The notes beneath the pieces were generated by a model. The model made no database searches, was not told the DNA's origin, and saw nothing but the letters and a program-made list of their open reading frames with translations. A stretch of 64,000 nt of DNA from Prochloraceae cyanobacterium PL24a_bin.78 (lineage in GTDB: Bacteria > Cyanobacteriota > Cyanobacteriia > Cyanobacteriales > JANQIW01), in assembly GCA_028281945.1 (NCBI GenBank), contig JANQIW010000081.1, positions 1 to 64,000 on the forward strand, given 5' to 3'. Shown piece by piece: positions 59,663 to 64,000 of this stretch. Both the position numbers and the translations under genes were made by a program. Numbering within the stretch: position 1 is the stretch's first letter; every line of letters begins with the position of its first letter.

Positions 59663-62600
59663 ATGAATTTGCCTATTGTTTCAAAAAATGAAAACTCTCA
59701 AGAAAATTTACTTCAAAATGAAGTAATGAATTTAACTACAACAGAAACCGAAACTCAAACTCAAACCCAAACCGAAGCAAGAAAAACCAACAATAATCAA
59801 AATAGTTTTTTTGGTGAAGAAAAAATTTATAGTAACAAAATTATTGATAAAATTCGCTCCTATTCTGATTGGAATAGTTTGATTGATGGACTAGTAAAGG
59901 TTCTACAAGAAGCATTAAAAGTTAACCGTGTGTTAATTTATCGCTTTGATAGTAATATTAGTGGCACTGGAATCGCTGAGTCTATGGAATCAGATTGGAT
60001 GCCAACTAAAAATGAAAGTTTTGCTTGTAATTTATTTGGCAAGAAACAAGCTAATGAATATGCAAAACATGATTATGTTGTCTTAGGAGAAGGAACAGGA
60101 GTTGAACCAAGCCCTTATCAACAAAAACTTTTAGCTCACTTTCAAGTTAAATCATCTTTAGCTTTGCCGATTTGGATTAGATCTTATGGACGTAGTCCTA
60201 AAAATCAGGTTCTTAATAAGGTATGGGGATTGTTAGTTGTGCAACAGTGCGATGGACCTCGTACTTGGCAAATAGAAGAAATTCAATTACTTGAGCGTGT
60301 TAGTGTAGAACTTTCTTTAGCTTTACTACCAAGTCAACCTCTTTTGTTATTAGAAAAAGATCGAGATATCAATACTACGATCTATCAAAATATGCAGCAA
60401 TTAATGAAAAAGATGTTGACAGTCATTAGACAAACTCTAAAAGCAGATCGAGTATTAGTCTATGGCTATAATCCTGATGGTAGTGGAAAAATATTAGGTG
60501 AATCTTTTGACATTCAATATCAAGCAGCAGGTTCATATTTTGATCAAGATTATTTTCTCGACCATAATTGTAAACCCTATTATGTTGTTAACGATATCTA
60601 TACTAAAGGTTTTGCTCGTTGCTTTATCTCAGCATTAGAAGGAATCAAAGCCAAAGCATATATCACAGTACCTATAGTCGAAAATAACGATCTCTTAGGT
60701 GTCTTAAGTGTGTATCAGAATTCCAATCCTCGCAATTGGCAAAAATCAGAGGTAGAGTTGATGGTGAAATATGCCTCTAAATTTATTTTTCCACTCCAAC
60801 AAACCCTCTATCTACGACATACTGAGTTTAAACTAGAGTGGAATAAGAAAATAATAGCTAGAGAACAAGGTTTAAACAAAATGTTAGAGCGAATCCGCTC
60901 AACTAATGATCTAGAAACGGTGTTTCAAATTGCAACCCAAGAAGGAAGAAAATTGATAAATGTCGATCGTGTAGCTATTTATCGTTTTGAATCTGATTGG
61001 AGTGGGAAATTTATTGCTGAATCAGTGACTCCTGGGTGGGCAAAACTAATCGATACAATTTTGGTTGTCCAAGATACCTACCTACAAGAAACCCAAGGAG
61101 GCCGTTACAAACATGGAGAATGTTTTGCTGTTGATGATATTTATACCATTGGGCATCAAGACTGTCATCTTGAATTATTAGAACAATTTGAAGCTAGGGC
61201 TTATCTCATTGCTCCCATTTTTACTGGCAATAAAAAACTTTGGGGCTTAATTGGTGCCTATCACAATAGTGGATCTCATAAATGGCAGTCCGATGAAATT
61301 GATGCTGTCAGACAAATTGGTTTGCAAGTGGGCATTGCCATGGAACAAATTGAATTGATCCAACAGATTCAAACTCGTAATCAAGAATTGGATCATCTTA
61401 ACAAACGAGAAAATACCATTATTGAGTTCTCTACTGAGTTAGTCAATCGTTTGGCAGGGTTGGCACAGGGTGGGGATTCAACTCCTATGTTGGAATTTGC
61501 TACTAATGAATTACGTCAAGTTTTAGATGTTAGTCGGGTAGGTGTTTATCGTTTCTTTCCTGACTATATGGGAGAATTTATAGTTGAATCTGTGAATCCT
61601 AAATATTCTAAGTTAATTGGAACAGAATTAGCTCAAGTTCAAGATACTTATTTAAAAGAGAATAAAGGAGGGCGTTATGCTAATAGGGAAAATTTAAGGA
61701 TAGAAGATATTTATCAAACCAATTATAATGAGTGTCATTTAGATCTTTTAGAAAAAATGGAAGTTCGTGCTTATATGATTGCTCCAATTTTTAAAGGAGA
61801 AGATCTTTGGGGTTTATTAGGTATTTATCAGAATGATAGTCCCCGAAATTGGACAAATTCTGAAGAGGCGATTATGAATCAGGTGGCTACTCAAATTGGT
61901 GTAACCTTACAACTTACAGAATATTTAAATCAAGTAAAGGAACAAGAAGCACAATTAACCCAAGCAGCAGAACAAGAACGATCGAAAAGAGAACAATTGC
62001 AACAGGGAGCATTACGAGTACTTCAGGCTTTAGAACCTTCTTTCCAAGGGGATTTAACCATTCGTGCTCCTTTATCGGAGGATGAAATCGGAACTATTGC
62101 TGATGGCTATAATACTACGATTCAAAGTTTACGAGAGTTAGTAAGACAAGTACAAATGTCTGCTATTAGAGTTAGTGATACCTCCGAAAGTAATACTATT
62201 TCAGTTACTGAATTATCTTCAGTATCTCAAAAACAGGTAAATCAACTTAAGGAAGCTTTAAATGAATTAGAAGTAATGGTACTTTTAACTAAAGAAGTTA
62301 CAAATAATGCTCAAAAGGTAGAACAGGCAGTTCAAGAAGCTAACCAAAAAGTACAAAGTGGTGATTCTTTAATGAGGAAAACAGTAGAAAGTATTTTAGA
62401 AATTCGAGATACTGTTTCAGAAACTGCGAAAAAAGTGAAGAAACTTGGGGAAGCTTCTCAAAAAATATCCAAAGTAGTGAATTTAATTGATAATTTTGCC
62501 ACTCAAACTAATTTACTTTCTCTAAATGCTGCCATTGAAGCCACTAGAGCGGGGGAATATGGTAAAGGCTTTGCGGTGGTTGCTGATGAAGTTAGGGTGT

Positions 62601-62983
62601 TGGCTTATCAGTCTGCTAATGCAACTACAGAAATTGAACGTCTGATTGAACAAATTCAAGGGGAGGTTTCAGAAGTAACTGAGGTGATGGAAATTGGGAT
62701 TGCTCAGGTGGTTAAAGGTTCTAATTTGGTTGATGAAACCCGTCAAAGTCTGAGTGAAATTGTGACGGTAACTAGCAATATTAGTGAATTAGTTGAGGAA
62801 ATTACTCACGCTACTTCTACTCAAGATCAACAGTCTCAAATCGTTACTCAAGCGATGATTGATGTATCCACCTTGGCTAATGAAACTTTAGAAAATTCGG
62901 CTCTTATTTCTCAATCTTTCCAAGAACTTTTAGATACTTCTATGGAATTACAAACCAGTGTTAGTAAGTTTAAAGTAGATTAA
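59663..62983 (+). CDS. pixJ: Phototaxis receptor: four GAF domains, HAMP, methyl-accepting signalling domain
   Basis: This soluble-looking chemoreceptor has about 1106 residues (ATG 59663 has AAGG 8 bases upstream; the track start 59615 has none). Four GAF domains occupy about 70-770, followed by a HAMP-like linker (LQALEPSFQGDLTIRAPLSE) and an MCP domain with the hairpin tip NLLSLNAAIEATRAGEYGKG. In track numbering Cys336 (GAF2), Cys517 (GAF3, GHQDCHLELLEQFEARAYLI) and Cys707 (GAF4, NYNECHLDLLEKMEVRAYMI) occupy the bilin-binding position of cyanobacteriochromes; GAF3 and GAF4 also carry DTYLxExxGGRY, typical of the red/green lineage. The layout resembles Anabaena PixJ. No membrane helices are seen. 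Confidence 0.92.
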   Translation: MNLPIVSKNENSQENLLQNEVMNLTTTETETQTQTQTEARKTNNNQNSFFGEEKIYSNKIIDKIRSYSDWNSLIDGLVKVLQEALKVNRVLIYRFDSNISGTGIAESMESDWMPTKNESFACNLFGKKQANEYAKHDYVVLGEGTGVEPSPYQQKLLAHFQVKSSLALPIWIRSYGRSPKNQVLNKVWGLLVVQQCDGPRTWQIEEIQLLERVSVELSLALLPSQPLLLLEKDRDINTTIYQNMQQLMKKMLTVIRQTLKADRVLVYGYNPDGSGKILGESFDIQYQAAGSYFDQDYFLDHNCKPYYVVNDIYTKGFARCFISALEGIKAKAYITVPIVENNDLLGVLSVYQNSNPRNWQKSEVELMVKYASKFIFPLQQTLYLRHTEFKLEWNKKIIAREQGLNKMLERIRSTNDLETVFQIATQEGRKLINVDRVAIYRFESDWSGKFIAESVTPGWAKLIDTILVVQDTYLQETQGGRYKHGECFAVDDIYTIGHQDCHLELLEQFEARAYLIAPIFTGNKKLWGLIGAYHNSGSHKWQSDEIDAVRQIGLQVGIAMEQIELIQQIQTRNQELDHLNKRENTIIEFSTELVNRLAGLAQGGDSTPMLEFATNELRQVLDVSRVGVYRFFPDYMGEFIVESVNPKYSKLIGTELAQVQDTYLKENKGGRYANRENLRIEDIYQTNYNECHLDLLEKMEVRAYMIAPIFKGEDLWGLLGIYQNDSPRNWTNSEEAIMNQVATQIGVTLQLTEYLNQVKEQEAQLTQAAEQERSKREQLQQGALRVLQALEPSFQGDLTIRAPLSEDEIGTIADGYNTTIQSLRELVRQVQMSAIRVSDTSESNTISVTELSSVSQKQVNQLKEALNELEVMVLLTKEVTNNAQKVEQAVQEANQKVQSGDSLMRKTVESILEIRDTVSETAKKVKKLGEASQKISKVVNLIDNFATQTNLLSLNAAIEATRAGEYGKGFAVVADEVRVLAYQSANATTEIERLIEQIQGEVSEVTEVMEIGIAQVVKGSNLVDETRQSLSEIVTVTSNISELVEEITHATSTQDQQSQIVTQAMIDVSTLANETLENSALISQSFQELLDTSMELQTSVSKFKVD

Positions 62984-62997
62984 TTATACCTAGAATT

Positions 62998-64000
62998 ATG
63001 AATATTGAGGCTGATTCCCAACCAGATTTATATCAATACTTCCTAGCTGAAGCACCAGATTTATTACAATCCATTGAAGATACTCTTTTAAGTTTGATAG
63101 ATGAAAAAACTACTGATAAGGTTCATATTCTCATGCGAAGTGCTCATACTCTTAAAGGGAGTGCTGCTAGTGTTAAAGAAGAAACTATTCAGACAATTGC
63201 TCATCATCTTGAGGATGTGTTTCAAGCACTTTATCCTTCTGAAGTAGAAATAGATCCTGAATTAGGTTCTTTATTACTTGAAGGTTATGAATGTCTTTGT
63301 ACTCCTATACATTCTGCTTTATCTGGTATATCTTATGATGAAAATGCTATTTTACAGCAAACCGCAGCTATTTTTGCTCAACTTAAAGAGAAATTGGGTG
63401 ATTTTTTCGGGAGAGAAGCTCCTATTCCTACTTCAGATGAATTAGGGTTTGATGTTGTTGGGAGTATTTTTCAAGATAGTATTACTGAAGAATTAGATGA
63501 TTTACAACAAGTTATTTCAGATTCTGATGCCAAAAACTTAGAAAATGTCTTACGATCTTTTACTCAATTTCTCTTAGAATTGGGTATTTCTTATCAGTTA
63601 ACGGGTTTGGAAGAAATCTCTCAAACTGTTTTACTAGCTTTAGATAGCAATCCTGATGAGGTGCAATCTATTGCTCAAGTTGCTTTAGAGAATTTTTATC
63701 AAGCTCGTGAAACTATCTTGGCAGGCGATCGCGTTCGTGGTGGAGAAGTATTACCTCAACTGAAGGAATGGATTGAGATGAGGGCGGAGGAAAAATCACC
63801 TTCTCTAGATGAAGAGGGAATTTTGGATGATTTAGAGGTAGAATTTATTGATTCTACAGAAGAAGAGAGAAATTATTCTTTATCATCTGAATTTAAAAAT
63901 ATAGAAATAGATGGAGAAATAACCAATGAAAATGAGGTTAAAGGAGAACTAGATATTGTAATAGAAAGTATTTATCCTGAAAATAAGGAGAAAATTCTGT
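62998..64000 (+). CDS. pixL: CheA-like histidine kinase PixL, N-terminal part, cut by window end
   Basis: The ORF track omits this open frame, which begins ATG at 62998, 14 bases after pixJ, and runs off the window. Residues 1-130 are a phosphotransfer (HPt) domain whose phospho-His is in MRSAHTLKGSAASVKEETI. A second helical P-like segment follows (about 140-240), then an acidic linker. The kinase, CheW and receiver parts expected of PixL/TaxAY should lie beyond the edge. With pixG-I-J it completes the phosphorelay of the phototaxis operon. Confidence 0.9.
   Translation, partial: MNIEADSQPDLYQYFLAEAPDLLQSIEDTLLSLIDEKTTDKVHILMRSAHTLKGSAASVKEETIQTIAHHLEDVFQALYPSEVEIDPELGSLLLEGYECLCTPIHSALSGISYDENAILQQTAAIFAQLKEKLGDFFGREAPIPTSDELGFDVVGSIFQDSITEELDDLQQVISDSDAKNLENVLRSFTQFLLELGISYQLTGLEEISQTVLLALDSNPDEVQSIAQVALENFYQARETILAGDRVRGGEVLPQLKEWIEMRAEEKSPSLDEEGILDDLEVEFIDSTEEERNYSLSSEFKNIEIDGEITNENEVKGELDIVIESIYPENKEKIL

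Overview
The window is a piece of an AT-rich cyanobacterial chromosome. It carries an allophycocyanin core cluster (apcE-apcA-apcB-apcC), an ATP synthase operon in cyanobacterial order (atp1-I-H-G-F-D-A-C), a pix/tax-type phototaxis operon with cyanobacteriochrome-like GAF domains, and a few HIP1 octamers (GCGATCGC). The very low GC content and the 918-residue ApcE with three linker repeats fit a unicellular form of the Geminocystis/Cyanobacterium type, but I cannot fix the genus from sequence alone.

Layout. 1-3.3 kb: a 5'-truncated PhyH-type dioxygenase, a coiled-coil membrane protein and a HEPN-motif protein. 3.4-9.8 kb: the ATP synthase operon on the minus strand, ending in a terminator. 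10-16.3 kb: a methyltransferase, then apcE, apcA, apcB and apcC. 16.3-18 kb: G-rich and heptamer repeats, then ftsW. 18-30.8 kb: a minus-strand block of nine genes without an obvious housekeeping role: three small P-loop GTPases, four paralogues sharing an uncharacterised N-terminal domain, a membrane protein with an FHA-like tail and a secreted or membrane VWA protein. 31-34.6 kb: gcvH and gcvP. 34.9-36 kb: a DUF29-like pseudogene with one nonsense codon, abutting an orphan 9-repeat CRISPR array. 36.3-40.6 kb: a trypsin/TPR protein and an arsenic operon (acr3, arsH, arsC) with a recognisable ArsR-type operator. 40.6-46.7 kb: an M48 metalloprotease, a Ser/Thr kinase, an MDR oxidoreductase, and a methyltransferase plus a broken fragment of a second copy. 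46.9-51.9 kb: an FTR1 iron permease divergent from a nickel/cobalt ECF transporter with a lipoprotein. 52-56.4 kb: a DUF4351 protein, leuCD and a secreted six-motif beta/gamma-crystallin. 57.4-64 kb: the phototaxis operon pixG-H-I-J-L, with pixL cut by the window edge.

The best candidate for an undescribed system is the 17965-30795 block. All nine genes lie on one strand; several overlap or are closely spaced. The GTPases each keep G1, G3 (DxxGE) and G4 motifs. Three of the four paralogues have a single membrane segment followed by peptidoglycan-binding-like repeats. This suggests a membrane-anchored GTPase switch with VWA and FHA adaptor parts, broadly like the multi-gene GTPase conflict or signalling loci described in multicellular and complex bacteria. 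That functional reading is inference.

No rRNA or tRNA gene, complete insertion sequence or cas gene was recognised. Start codons were revised from the ORF track where the sequence favoured it (the 9997 methyltransferase, the nickel-locus lipoprotein, pixH, pixI, pixJ and possibly the first GTPase).
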